A stretch of DNA of 64,000 nt from Kibdelosporangium banguiense (lineage in GTDB: Bacteria; Actinomycetota; Actinomycetes; Mycobacteriales; Pseudonocardiaceae): contig NZ_JAGINW010000001.1 in assembly GCF_017876405.1 (NCBI RefSeq), positions 3,981,203 to 4,045,202 of the forward strand, written 5' to 3'. The notes below the pieces were generated by a model. It was not told the DNA's origin. It worked only from the letters and a program-made list of their open reading frames with translations, and did no database searches. Of this stretch, positions 18,205 to 27,473 are shown piece by piece (position 1 is the stretch's first letter; each line of letters starts with the position of its first letter). The position numbers and the translations under genes were made by a program.

Positions 18205-19416
18205 GTGACAACCATGACCGACGTGTTCGGTGTCCTGGCCGATGACCCGATAACCGAGCTGGCCGCCCAGACACGCGCGCAAGGCATGTATCCGTACTTC
18301 CTTCCGCTTGAGAAGAGCGAAGGAACCGAGGTCGTCATGGAAGGTAAACGCCTTGTGATGGCCGGGTCGAGCAACTACCTCGGGCTCAACGGCCACCCGC
18401 GGGTGCGCGCAGCGGCCATCGAGGCCGTTCAGCGATTCGGCATGTCCTGCAACGGCAGCAGGCTGATGAACGGCACACTGGCCATGCACCTCGAACTCGA
18501 GGAGCGGATTGCACGGTTCCTGGGCAAGGAGGACGCGCTGTTGTTCGGCACCGGCTATCAATGCAACGTCGGAGCGATCAGTGCGCTGCTCGGCCCGGCT
18601 GACGTCGCCGTATGCGACAAGGAAGTCCATGCGTGCATCCTTGACGGGGTGCAGATGGCCGGTGCTCAACTCGCACGGTTCCGGCACAACGATTCCGCAG
18701 ACCTCGAAGCTGTGCTGAAGCTGTACGCGGGCACGCCGGCCCTGGTGATCGTGGACGGGGTGTACTCGATGAGTGGCGACCGCGCGAAACTGCCAGAGAT
18801 CGTGAGCGTGGCGCGCCGCAACGGCGCCCGAGTGTATGTTGACGACGCCCACGGCCTGGGAGTGACGGGCCCCGGCGGACGAGGGACCGCCGCCCATTTC
18901 GACTGCGTGCCCGACATCGATCTGATCACGGGCACGTTCAGCAAGGCACTGGCATCGGGGGGTGCCGTGGTCGCCGGTTCGGCCGAGGTGATCGACTTCA
19001 TGCGGCACCATGCGCGGTCGCTGTTGTTCAGCGTGGCCCTGTCGGCGTCAAGCACAGCAGCGACACTGGCAGCCCTCGACGTACTGGAGAGCGAGCCCGA
19101 CCGCCCGATCCGCACACAGCGACATGCGGACCGAGTTCTCAAGGAGCTGCGGGCGATGGGATACGACTGTGGAACAAGCGAGACCCCCGTCGTGCCGGTC
19201 CTCACGCGCGACGCACCGACAACGGCCGCCGCCTGGAAGGCGCTGCTGGACCGCGGAATCTACACGAACCCCGTGATATCTCCAGGCGTGGCGCCAGGCC
19301 GGGAAAGGATCCGTATCAGCTTCATGGCCACCCACACGGAAGCCCAGATCGACCAGATCATCGCGGCGTTCGCCGACATCGCTGACATCGTCCGACCTGG
19401 TCAAGTCGAGTCGTGA
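18205..19416 (+). CDS. Alpha-oxoamine synthase, serine-palmitoyltransferase-like (PLP)
   Basis: GTG 18205 is preferred, with GGAGAG 7 bases upstream; GTG 18190 is in frame but poorly placed. The 403-residue fold type I PLP enzyme shows SSNYLGLNGHP, NGSRLMNGT, VHACILDG (His stacking on PLP), VDDAHGLG and GTFSKALASGG with the Schiff-base Lys about 247. The NGSRLMNGT, RFRHND and WKALLDRGIYTNP segments are closer to bacterial serine palmitoyltransferase than to BioF. It likely condenses an acyl thioester with an amino acid, perhaps serine, releasing CO2 and an amino-ketone. It ends the coupled operon. Confidence 0.88.
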   Translation: MTTMTDVFGVLADDPITELAAQTRAQGMYPYFLPLEKSEGTEVVMEGKRLVMAGSSNYLGLNGHPRVRAAAIEAVQRFGMSCNGSRLMNGTLAMHLELEERIARFLGKEDALLFGTGYQCNVGAISALLGPADVAVCDKEVHACILDGVQMAGAQLARFRHNDSADLEAVLKLYAGTPALVIVDGVYSMSGDRAKLPEIVSVARRNGARVYVDDAHGLGVTGPGGRGTAAHFDCVPDIDLITGTFSKALASGGAVVAGSAEVIDFMRHHARSLLFSVALSASSTAATLAALDVLESEPDRPIRTQRHADRVLKELRAMGYDCGTSETPVVPVLTRDAPTTAAAWKALLDRGIYTNPVISPGVAPGRERIRISFMATHTEAQIDQIIAAFADIADIVRPGQVES

Positions 19417-19494
19417 ACGTAGGGGCGACACTATTGGGCGTGGCCTCATCGTCCGGATATCTCTGCGTGAAGTCGGCGGCAAGCCATCGCCTGC

Positions 19495-19800
19495 TTATTC
19501 GCCTATTACGGTGAAGTATACGGTCCCCGAGTACTCGTCATCCCAGTTTCCGGTCCAGACAGGCAGTCCGAAAGTTGCACCAAGCTCGAACCTTGTCGGA
19601 CTGAGTTGCCGGACGTCGAGGTACATGTTGAGGTTTCCCAGTTCATGGTCGCCATCTCTGTGCGTGAAACGCATACTGAAACCCCTGAGGACCGCGGTAA
19701 GCGTAGAAACCGGTGAGTCAAATTCTCCTTCGTATTTTTTTGTGCGTGGTCCTGAACCCTTGAAAGGTTCGAAAGACACACTTGATTGATGTACTTGCAT
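19495..19800 (-). CDS. Small hypothetical protein, probable beta-sandwich
   Basis: This 101-residue ORF runs against the cluster. Its composition is richer in A/T than its neighbours. The end reads FGLPVWTGNWDDEYSGTVYF, with alternating strands; I have the impression of a family of small beta-rich proteins of unknown function with similar endings, but cannot check it. There is no signal peptide and no obvious partner. It may be an insertion into the cluster or a self-standing accessory gene. Confidence 0.5.
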   Translation of the reverse strand: MQVHQSSVSFEPFKGSGPRTKKYEGEFDSPVSTLTAVLRGFSMRFTHRDGDHELGNLNMYLDVRQLSPTRFELGATFGLPVWTGNWDDEYSGTVYFTVIGE

Positions 19801-20427
19801 CTTACGTCACCACTCCACGTCGGCGCTGTTGGATTCGTGAACCGCAGGTCAATCGGTCGAGAATGGCGTAGGGGCTTCGGCGGTGACCGCTGTCGGGATG
19901 ATACTGGTCGCGGATTCGGGAAGAGTGCGCGAGTTCACTTCCGGTAAGACAAAGTTTGTTCTCGCAATTCTCCGAGGGCAAGAGGGCCGCTCCGCTGGCT
20001 CTTGGAGGCTTGTCGCCGTGGGGCTGCAGCCCCGAACCTGTGTCGTGTGTTAATCGAGAAGTAGTCTACATCACGTGTTGGCGTATGGACTCGTCTGAGC
20101 AGTTACGTACATTATCCGCCAAGCCAACGCCCTTGGATTCGCTGTCCGTTCCGCCCTCCATCCGGGCCTCGTGACCGCGCAGACCGACAGTCGAATCAGC
20201 ACGTCACCGGGTCAAGTCATGGCCAGTGGCTCACCGATTGTTTCGGGCCAGGGGCCAGTCAAGTGGCCTCCTGCGTTCGCCGGTCGGGGGCCTTAAGCTG
20301 GAAGCATTCTTCGCGCAATAACGGGCATATAGGATTCGTTCTACTGTTCGGCCCGGTTCAGTGCTGCGCGAATAACGTGACTGGATGACATTCCCGAGGG
20401 AGAATAGTGAATGCTTAGGGCCGCAGT
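19801..20427 (+). promoter_or_regulatory. 627-bp non-coding gap before the KS-AT-ACP-AOS gene
   Basis: I see no credible gene here. The sequence is less GC-rich than its surroundings. A near-repeat, CGCGCAATAACG (20312-20323) and GCGCGAATAACG (20366-20377), lies within 120 bases of the GTG start at 20428 and could belong to its promoter. The gap suggests that the last two cluster genes have their own promoter. Confidence 0.35.
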
Positions 20428-23400
20428 GTGAACGATATCGCCATCGTCGGACTCGCCTGCAGATTCCCGGGTGCGGCCAGCACGGACCAGTACTGGCAGA
20501 TGATTCTCCAGGCGGCACGCCAGTTCCGTCCGGTTCCCCCGGACCGCTGGCGGCATGAGATGTACTACAACCCGGACGAGAGCGGCGACCCGCTCAAGGC
20601 GTACACCGACCAGGTCTCCTTCCTCGAAGATGTGGATCAGTTCGATCCGCTGCACTACGGCATACCGCCGCTGCGAGCGGAAGCCATGGATCCACAACAC
20701 CGGCTGCTCGTCGACCTCGCCAGGGAGGCACTGCAGGACGCCGGCTGGGAACGCCGCCCCTTCGACCGGTCGCGCACCGGCGTATTCATCGGCATGAGCC
20801 AGTCTGACTACCGGGACCTGCTGACCACACGGCTACGGGCGAGGTTGCTCGCCGACGGTTCGCTGCACGCCGGACACTCCGACTCCGGCTTGCTCGCCGC
20901 GATCGAGGACGCGGCTGCCGGGGCACTCGCTCCCGGCCAGGCGTTCTCACTGCCCGGAACCCTGCTGAACATGGGTGCGTGCGCGGTCAGCTCGGCGTTC
21001 GGACTCAGTGGGCCGTCCTTCGTCGTCGATGCGGCCTGCTCGTCGGCGCTGGTCGCGCTGCAGGAGGCGGTGAACCACCTGCGGACAGGCAGTTGCGCGG
21101 CAGCCCTCGTCGGAGGTGTCTTTCTCAACCTCACCCCAGACGCGCTCCTCGGGTTCTGCCTGGTGGGCGCGGTGTCGGCGCGCGGCGTGTGCCGTCCGTT
21201 CGATGCGCGTGCGGACGGGTTCGTGCTCGGCGAGGGTGGTGCCCTTGCGGTTCTGCGACCGCTCGAAGACGCGATGCGTGATGGCGATCGTGTCTACGCG
21301 GTGATCAAGGGGGTGGGGGTGTCGAATGACGCCGCGGCCGAAGGCCCGCTGACGCCGCGTGTCGAAGGTCAACTCGCGGCCCTTCGTGCCGCGTACCAGG
21401 ACGCTGGAGTGCATCCGGGCACGGTCGAGCTGATCGAGGCGCACGGCACGGCTACAGCGGTAGGGGACCGCGTCGAGGTCGAAGCTCTTCGTGCCGCGCG
21501 GACGGAAAGCCTGAGGGCCGAGACAGCACACTGCTATCTCTCCTCGGTCAAGGCGCTGATTGGACACACACTGCCCGCGGCCGGCGCCGCGGGACTGGTC
21601 AAGGCCGCGCTTGCGCTGCATCGCACGACCATCCCTCCGCAGCCTGAGACCGCACCCAACCCGCACTTGTCGTTGGCCGAGGCGGGATTCCAGATCACCG
21701 AGCAGGCGATTGCGTGGAACGGACCTGCGGACCATCCGCGGCGCGCGGCGGTGAGTTCGTTCGGCTTCGGCGGTACCAACGTCCACGTCGTGCTCGAGGA
21801 GGCACCGGATCGGCGAGTTTTCCGGGCGGCCGCCGCTCCTGGCGTCGAGATCGGTGAGAAGCCCTGGCTCTATGTGCTCTCAGCCGGATCGCCTCAGCTG
21901 CTCGCCGAACACGCCGCCGCGGTCCGGGAGAAGGTCGCCACGAACCCTGATCTGACACCGGCGTCGGTCGCGTACACCCTTGCGACCCGTTCGCCGCTGT
22001 CGATCCGCGTGACCTTCGTCGCGGCGACCCGGGACGAGTTGATCGATCTCCTCGATACGGCAACCGTGGCGCTGCGATCAGGGGCCAGTGGTGATCTCGG
22101 CTCCGGCATCCACGTGGCAGCGGCGCCGCCCCCGAAGGACCTGCCGACGGTCGTGTTCGTCTACCCCGGCCAGGGGGTTCAGCGAGCCGGCATGCTCGGC
22201 GACGTACGCCGTCGTTTCCCGTCCTTCGGCGACATCGTGGAGGGGCTCGAAGCAGACGTCGACCAGGGCATCGGCACGTCGCTTACCAGACTGGTCTGGC
22301 CGCAAGGGGTGGCGGCTGAGGATGCCGACCTGGCGCTGACCGACACGCGGATCTGTCAACCCGCACTGGGTGTACTGGGCATCGCGATGAGTTCGCTGCT
22401 CGCCGACTGTGGGGTTCGCCCCGATATCGTGCTCGGCCACAGTGTGGGCGAGTTTCCGGCCGCGGTCGCCGCCGGCGCTCTGGATGCGGTGGACGCGACC
22501 AACTTCCTCGTGCACCGAGGGGCGGCCATGGCAGCCGTCGGCGACACAGAGTTGGGGGGCATGCTTGCGGTTCAGGCGACCGAAGAGCAGTTCGCCGAAC
22601 TGGCCACCGACATCGACTGGGTGTGGCCCGGCTGTTTCAACCACCCCGGGCAGGTTGTCGCGAGTGGGACGGCGGACGCGCTTGACTGGCTTGCCGAGCG
22701 CTGCGCAGCGGCTGGTGTCACGGCCACCCCGCTGCGTGTCTCGCACGCTTTCCATTCGCCCCTCGTGGCAAAGGCTGACACGCAGGTTGCCGAGCAGTTG
22801 GCACGGCTCCCATTGCGCCAACCCGACCGCGTCTTCGTCTCCACTGTGAGCGGCCAGGCGTGCATGGACCCAGATGAGCTGCGTAGCTGCTGGCGACGGC
22901 ACTGCTCGTCGCCAGTGCGGTTCGGCACGGCCATCCAGGTGGCTGCCGAGGGCGGTAACCGTGTCTTCGTCCAGGCATTCGGCGGGAACGGGCTGCTCGC
23001 CATGGCGCGACAGTCTGTTCCCGATCCCGCGTCCCACCACTTCGTCAGCCTGTCCGGTGCGGAGCCGGACGAGGGACGCACGTTCCTCGCAGGTCTCGGC
23101 CGGCTCGCCGTGCTGGGGATACCGGTCGATCTGCTGCCACTGTTCGAGGAATCCGAACGCAACCTGGTGGACCTGCCGGCGAGCCCGCTGGTCACACAGC
23201 GCTACACGATCCGCAAGGCCGATCCGTGCCTGCCCGCACACCGTTATTCGCAGCCGGATACGGCGGAAACAACCGGATCCCCGGAGGTACGCATGAACGA
23301 TGTCGTCCAGTTTCTTCGTGAGCAGCTTGACGTCCTGCGCGCCGCCACCGGTGCCTGCGCCACCACGGTCACCGAGGTTTGCCCGCTACCCGCAGTCGTC

Positions 23401-25071
23401 CCGGCGGTGACCACGACCGCGCCAGATCATGACACCGTGCCACAGCGTCCCACACTCGTCCCGGCAGCGGGTGAGCCGGACATCCGTGATCGGGTGTTCG
23501 GCGCGATCGCCAAGATCAGCGCGTACCCGTACGAGTATCTGCGGGGCGACCACGCGATAGTCGGCGATCTCGGGTTCGACTCGATCATGCTCGCCGACCT
23601 GTTCGCCGCGTTCCAGCGACTCTGGCCGGAACTACGAGTGGACATGGGCGACCTGCACGCCATCACCACTATCGATGATTTCGTGCGGGCCATCGCCAGT
23701 CAGGTCGGTGCCCAGACACCCAGCGTGGCGGTAGAGCCCGATCATGAGCAGGTCGGCGTTTCCGCGCCGGCCGGCCCGCCGGAGCACCATACGGAATTCA
23801 GCGACGTGCCAGAATTCAGCGACGTGCCGGAATTCACTGACATGTCCGCGTTTCCCGAGATCCTGAGGCACCAGGAGCGCTTTCATCTCGTGGCGAAGTC
23901 CGGGCTGACCAACCCGTACTTCCTGACTCACGAGGGCACCGCGCGCGATCTCACCCAAGTCGAGGGCAAAGAGCTGATCTGCTTCTCCAGCTACAACTAT
24001 CTCGGGCTGTCCGGCCACCCCGCCGTCAGTGCGGCGGCGAAGCAGGCCACCGATCTGTACGGAACGTCGGTGTCCGCGGCCAGGCTGCTCTCCGGGGATC
24101 GTCCGCTGCATCGCGAGCTGGATATGGCGCTCGCCGATCTGCTCCAGACCGAAGACGCGCTCGGACTCGTCAGCGGTCACGCCACCAATGTCACCATGAT
24201 CGGGCACCTGCTCGGACCGGACGACCTGATCGTGCACGACGCGCTCGCCCACGACAGCATTCTCCAGGGTTGCAAGCTGTCCGGCGCGACACGCAGGCCG
24301 TTTCCGCACAACGACATCGCCGCACTCGACGAGCTGCTCACCCGGATTCGGAACCAGTTCCGGCGCGTGCTCATCGTCGTCGAAGGTGTCTACAGCATGG
24401 ACGGCGACATCCCGGATCTGCCTGAGCTGATCCGGGTCAAGAAGAGGCACGGCGCGTTGATCATGATCGACGAAGCGCACAGCATCGGTGTCCTCGGGGC
24501 CACCGGCGGTGGCATCGGCGAGTACTTCGGGGTGGAGCGCGCCGATGTGGACCTGTGGATGGGCACGCTGTCCAAGGCCTTCGCCGGCTGCGGCGGGTAC
24601 ATCGCCGGCAGCCGCGGTGTAATCGACTACCTGAAATACACGTTGCCGGGGTTCGTCTACAGCGTCGGCCTGACGCCACCCAATGCGGCGGCCAGCCTCG
24701 CCGCGATACAACAGATGCGGGCCGAGCCCGAGCGGCTGGTCCGGCTGCATGAACGCGCACAGTTGTTCCTCCGGCTGGCCAAACAGGCCGGCATCGACAC
24801 CGCCGGCAGCGCGGGTACCCCGGTGATCCCGTGTGTCATCGGCGACTCCCTGCGCTGTGTACAGCTGGCCAACGCATTGTTCGAGCGCGGCATCAGCGTT
24901 TGCCCGATTCTGTACCCGGCTGTCGAAGAACAACTGGCCCGGTTGCGGTTCTTCGTCACGAGCGAGCACACACCCGAGCAGATCACGCAGACCGTGGCCA
25001 TCCTCGCCGACGAACTCGATCGGCTCGAAGCCGGCCAAGCGACCAAGACGGCACAGACCGCCCCAGCCTGA
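20428..25071 (+). CDS. KS-AT-ACP-alpha-oxoamine synthase fusion (PKS with PLP release domain)
   Basis: This 1547-residue protein starts at GTG 20428 (MNDIAIVGLACRFPGA). The KS has DAACSSAL (Cys204), EAHGTAT and KALIGHTL, so it should be active. The AT has YPGQGVQ (about 582), GHSVGE (Ser about 672) and a malonyl-type HAFHSP motif (about 773). The ACP has LGFDSIM with Ser1052. After an EFSDVP repeat linker, a full PLP domain (about 1140-1540) shows SSYNYLGLSGHP, VHDALAHDS, IDEAHSIG and GTLSKAFAGCGG with Lys1383. There is no KR, DH or thioesterase. It should add one malonyl unit and pass the beta-ketoacyl chain to the PLP domain for decarboxylative condensation with an amino acid, as in the ACP-AOS proteins of prodiginine synthesis. 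Confidence 0.93.
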   Translation: MNDIAIVGLACRFPGAASTDQYWQMILQAARQFRPVPPDRWRHEMYYNPDESGDPLKAYTDQVSFLEDVDQFDPLHYGIPPLRAEAMDPQHRLLVDLAREALQDAGWERRPFDRSRTGVFIGMSQSDYRDLLTTRLRARLLADGSLHAGHSDSGLLAAIEDAAAGALAPGQAFSLPGTLLNMGACAVSSAFGLSGPSFVVDAACSSALVALQEAVNHLRTGSCAAALVGGVFLNLTPDALLGFCLVGAVSARGVCRPFDARADGFVLGEGGALAVLRPLEDAMRDGDRVYAVIKGVGVSNDAAAEGPLTPRVEGQLAALRAAYQDAGVHPGTVELIEAHGTATAVGDRVEVEALRAARTESLRAETAHCYLSSVKALIGHTLPAAGAAGLVKAALALHRTTIPPQPETAPNPHLSLAEAGFQITEQAIAWNGPADHPRRAAVSSFGFGGTNVHVVLEEAPDRRVFRAAAAPGVEIGEKPWLYVLSAGSPQLLAEHAAAVREKVATNPDLTPASVAYTLATRSPLSIRVTFVAATRDELIDLLDTATVALRSGASGDLGSGIHVAAAPPPKDLPTVVFVYPGQGVQRAGMLGDVRRRFPSFGDIVEGLEADVDQGIGTSLTRLVWPQGVAAEDADLALTDTRICQPALGVLGIAMSSLLADCGVRPDIVLGHSVGEFPAAVAAGALDAVDATNFLVHRGAAMAAVGDTELGGMLAVQATEEQFAELATDIDWVWPGCFNHPGQVVASGTADALDWLAERCAAAGVTATPLRVSHAFHSPLVAKADTQVAEQLARLPLRQPDRVFVSTVSGQACMDPDELRSCWRRHCSSPVRFGTAIQVAAEGGNRVFVQAFGGNGLLAMARQSVPDPASHHFVSLSGAEPDEGRTFLAGLGRLAVLGIPVDLLPLFEESERNLVDLPASPLVTQRYTIRKADPCLPAHRYSQPDTAETTGSPEVRMNDVVQFLREQLDVLRAATGACATTVTEVCPLPAVVPAVTTTAPDHDTVPQRPTLVPAAGEPDIRDRVFGAIAKISAYPYEYLRGDHAIVGDLGFDSIMLADLFAAFQRLWPELRVDMGDLHAITTIDDFVRAIASQVGAQTPSVAVEPDHEQVGVSAPAGPPEHHTEFSDVPEFSDVPEFTDMSAFPEILRHQERFHLVAKSGLTNPYFLTHEGTARDLTQVEGKELICFSSYNYLGLSGHPAVSAAAKQATDLYGTSVSAARLLSGDRPLHRELDMALADLLQTEDALGLVSGHATNVTMIGHLLGPDDLIVHDALAHDSILQGCKLSGATRRPFPHNDIAALDELLTRIRNQFRRVLIVVEGVYSMDGDIPDLPELIRVKKRHGALIMIDEAHSIGVLGATGGGIGEYFGVERADVDLWMGTLSKAFAGCGGYIAGSRGVIDYLKYTLPGFVYSVGLTPPNAAASLAAIQQMRAEPERLVRLHERAQLFLRLAKQAGIDTAGSAGTPVIPCVIGDSLRCVQLANALFERGISVCPILYPAVEEQLARLRFFVTSEHTPEQITQTVAILADELDRLEAGQATKTAQTAPA
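23794..23847 (+). repeat. 18-bp tandem repeat in the ACP-AOS linker
   Basis: Three in-frame 18-bp units (23794, 23812, 23830) encode EFSDVP, EFSDVP and EFTDMS. The first two differ by one base. This marks a short acidic linker between the carrier and PLP domains, probably expanded by slippage. Confidence 0.85.
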
Positions 25072-25087
25072 ACGTTCAGGTAGTTAG

Positions 25088-27349
25088 GTGACTCAAGTGG
25101 TAGATGGTACGGAGAAGACTGCCGATCTACGCCCAGCAGCGACAAAGGCCGGCCTCGCTGCCGCTCCGCCGGTCAATCGGTTGTTGCGCCTGACGCTCGC
25201 CTGGCCGAAGACAATCCTGCTGATGACCCTCCTTCTCGCTGCGGGCATGGGTGTTTTCGGGGCCGGAGCCCTGAGTGAGCTCAAGACCGGAGGTTACGAC
25301 GCCCCGGGGGCCGAGTCGGTCCGTGGCCAGGAAATCCTCGCCGAGCGGTTTCCGCACGCCAATCCCAATCTGGTTGTCCTGGTCGCCAACCCTGGTGGCA
25401 GTGTGGCGGATCCGGACGTCACCGAGATCGGACGAGAGGTGACGCATCGGCTCGCGGTGACACCTGATGTCACCGTCGGATCGTCCTACTGGGACACTCC
25501 GATCGCCGAACTCCGTAGCGACGGCGGTGAAGCCGGCCTCATCCTGGCCCGAGTGGGTGGCGGCGAGGACGAAGTCGCCGATGTGACCAAGCGACTGCAT
25601 GACGAACTGGCTGGTTGGCGCGGGCCGGTCCGGGTGCAGTTCGGCGGCTTGGCCCAGGTGGAGAACGACGTGAATACTCAGGCTGCAGCGGACCTTGTCA
25701 AGGCTGAGTCAGTCGCCATCCCGCTGACACTCGTCCTGCTGTTGTTCGTTTTCGGCACCGTCGTCGCGGCCGGTGTACCGCTGTTGATCGGCCTCATGGC
25801 GATTGCCGGCACTCTTGGCGTCCTGCGAGCGATGGCGTCGGTCGTCGATGTCTCGGTGTTCTCGGTGAACCTGGCCGCCGCACTTGGCCTGGGGCTCGCG
25901 GTCGACTACAGCTTGCTGTTCGTTTCCCGCTACCGCGAGGAGCGTCGCCGTCATCCGGACGCAACGTTCGCTCTCGCAGCCACCATGCGCACGGCGGGCC
26001 GGACAATTGTGTTCAGCGCGCTGACCGTGGCTGTCGCGCTCTGCAGTCTTTTGGTTTTCCAGCAGTACTTCCTGCGCTCGTTCGCCTATGCGGGCGTCGG
26101 CGTTGTCGGTGTGACCGTGGTGGGCGCCACGATTGTCCTGCCGGCGCTGCTGGCCATCGTAGGCGACCGCATCGACTCCTTTGCGTTGCCAGGCCGAAGG
26201 ATCCGTCGTGATCGGGCCGCCGGCTTCTGGGGCGGCGTCGCGGGATTGGTACTGCGTCGTCCTGTTCTCACCGCGACGCCGGTGGTCGCACTGCTGCTGG
26301 TGCTCGCCGCGCCGTTCTTGCACGTCCAATTCGGAATAGCGGATGAGCGGGTGCTTCCCCGCTCGGCGGAGAGCCGGGAAGTCACCGACCGCGTACGTGA
26401 CGACTTCGGCTCGACCGGCAATGGGTCGCTCGCGGTCGTCGGTGAACAGTGGGGCGACACTCTCGACGCGAAGCAAGCCGTTGCCGAGTACGGACAGCGG
26501 GTGTCTCTCGTGCCGGGCGTGACCCGTGTGGACAGTGCGGCTGGGTCATTCGCCCACGGTGTCCTGATGCAGCCGCCGATGCCGGGCGGGGAGCAGCAGT
26601 TCCGTTCCGGTGAGGTCATATGGTTGTCCGTCCTCAGCGGGGTCGAGCCGTACTCGTCGGAGGGCGCGCAGCTCGCGCGCGACGTACGGGCCGTTCCGGT
26701 ACCCAAGGATCGTCGCGTGTTCGTCACCGGGCAGGGTGCCCAGCTCGCCGATGTGACCAAGTCGATCGCTGACCGGCTCCCGTACGCGCTCGCTCTGATC
26801 GCCCTGAGCACTTTCGTGCTCCTCTTCATGATGACCGGGAGCCTGCTGTTGCCGCTCAACGCATTGGTGCTCAACCTGCTGGGCCTTGGCGCGGTTTTCG
26901 GGGCGATGGTGTGGGTTTTCCAGGACGGGCACTTGTCCGGACTGCTCGGGTTCACCCCGGCCCCGCTCGCAGTCGTGATCCCGGTGCTGCTGTTCTGCGC
27001 CATCTTCGGGATATCGACGGACTACCAGGTCTTCGTCCTGGCCAGGATCAAGGAGCAGCACGACGCCGGGGCCGATCTCAACGGGGCTGTCGTGCATGGA
27101 CTGTCGCGCAGCGGACCGGTGATCACCGCCGCCGCGGCGATCCTGTGTGTGTCCTTTCTCGCCATGCTCGCCTCGCGCGTGTCGCTCATCCAACTCCTGG
27201 GGCTCGGTGCCAGCCTGGCCGTTCTGCTGGACGCGTTTCTCATCCGGCCCGTCCTGGTAACGGCCCTCATGCGTCTGTCAGGCAGGTGGAGCTGGTGGGC
27301 ACCCAGGCCGTTGCGGGCCCTGCACAACCGGTTCGCGTTGCGCGAATGA
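25088..27349 (+). CDS. MmpL/RND-family lipid exporter
   Basis: This 753-residue membrane protein follows the fusion PKS by 16 bases and starts at GTG 25088. After a cytosolic lead, a first helix (LLMTLLLAAGMGVFGAG) is followed by an extracytoplasmic loop. The MMPL motif LGLAVDYSLLFVSRYREE closes the first helix bundle and FGISTDYQVFVLARIKEQ the second. The internal two-fold repeat is typical of RND proteins. MmpL proteins of actinobacteria export lipids and lipopeptides, so this fits a lipophilic cluster product and could also give self-resistance. It is the last gene I place in the cluster. Confidence 0.9.
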   Translation: MTQVVDGTEKTADLRPAATKAGLAAAPPVNRLLRLTLAWPKTILLMTLLLAAGMGVFGAGALSELKTGGYDAPGAESVRGQEILAERFPHANPNLVVLVANPGGSVADPDVTEIGREVTHRLAVTPDVTVGSSYWDTPIAELRSDGGEAGLILARVGGGEDEVADVTKRLHDELAGWRGPVRVQFGGLAQVENDVNTQAAADLVKAESVAIPLTLVLLLFVFGTVVAAGVPLLIGLMAIAGTLGVLRAMASVVDVSVFSVNLAAALGLGLAVDYSLLFVSRYREERRRHPDATFALAATMRTAGRTIVFSALTVAVALCSLLVFQQYFLRSFAYAGVGVVGVTVVGATIVLPALLAIVGDRIDSFALPGRRIRRDRAAGFWGGVAGLVLRRPVLTATPVVALLLVLAAPFLHVQFGIADERVLPRSAESREVTDRVRDDFGSTGNGSLAVVGEQWGDTLDAKQAVAEYGQRVSLVPGVTRVDSAAGSFAHGVLMQPPMPGGEQQFRSGEVIWLSVLSGVEPYSSEGAQLARDVRAVPVPKDRRVFVTGQGAQLADVTKSIADRLPYALALIALSTFVLLFMMTGSLLLPLNALVLNLLGLGAVFGAMVWVFQDGHLSGLLGFTPAPLAVVIPVLLFCAIFGISTDYQVFVLARIKEQHDAGADLNGAVVHGLSRSGPVITAAAAILCVSFLAMLASRVSLIQLLGLGASLAVLLDAFLIRPVLVTALMRLSGRWSWWAPRPLRALHNRFALRE

Positions 27350-27370
27350 CTTGAGGCACATGTACGACGG

Positions 27371-27388
27371 TGACGTCAATATGACGTC
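27371..27388. promoter_or_regulatory. Paired TGACGTC elements upstream of the ferritin gene
   Basis: Two TGACGTC copies (27371-27377 and 27382-27388) sit 11 bases apart, about one helical turn, 86 bases before the ferritin ATG. The first extends to the palindrome TGACGTCA. This is a candidate operator or promoter element; its regulator is unknown. Confidence 0.35.
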
Positions 27389-27473
27389 CCCAGGTGCGAC
27401 GATACGGAATGTGGCCTCTTACCTTGTCCCAGCCCGCGGGTCCTCAGGATCGAGCACGGAGGTAGGACGAATC

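Noticed and set aside
18205..19416. BioF (biotin) assignment for the free AOS
   Set aside because: SPT-like segments and cluster context argue against primary biotin synthesis, and no other bio gene is nearby.
20097..20174. Plus frame (from 19956) in the gap before the fusion PKS
   Set aside because: Poor codon use, no ribosome site and no domain; more likely non-coding.
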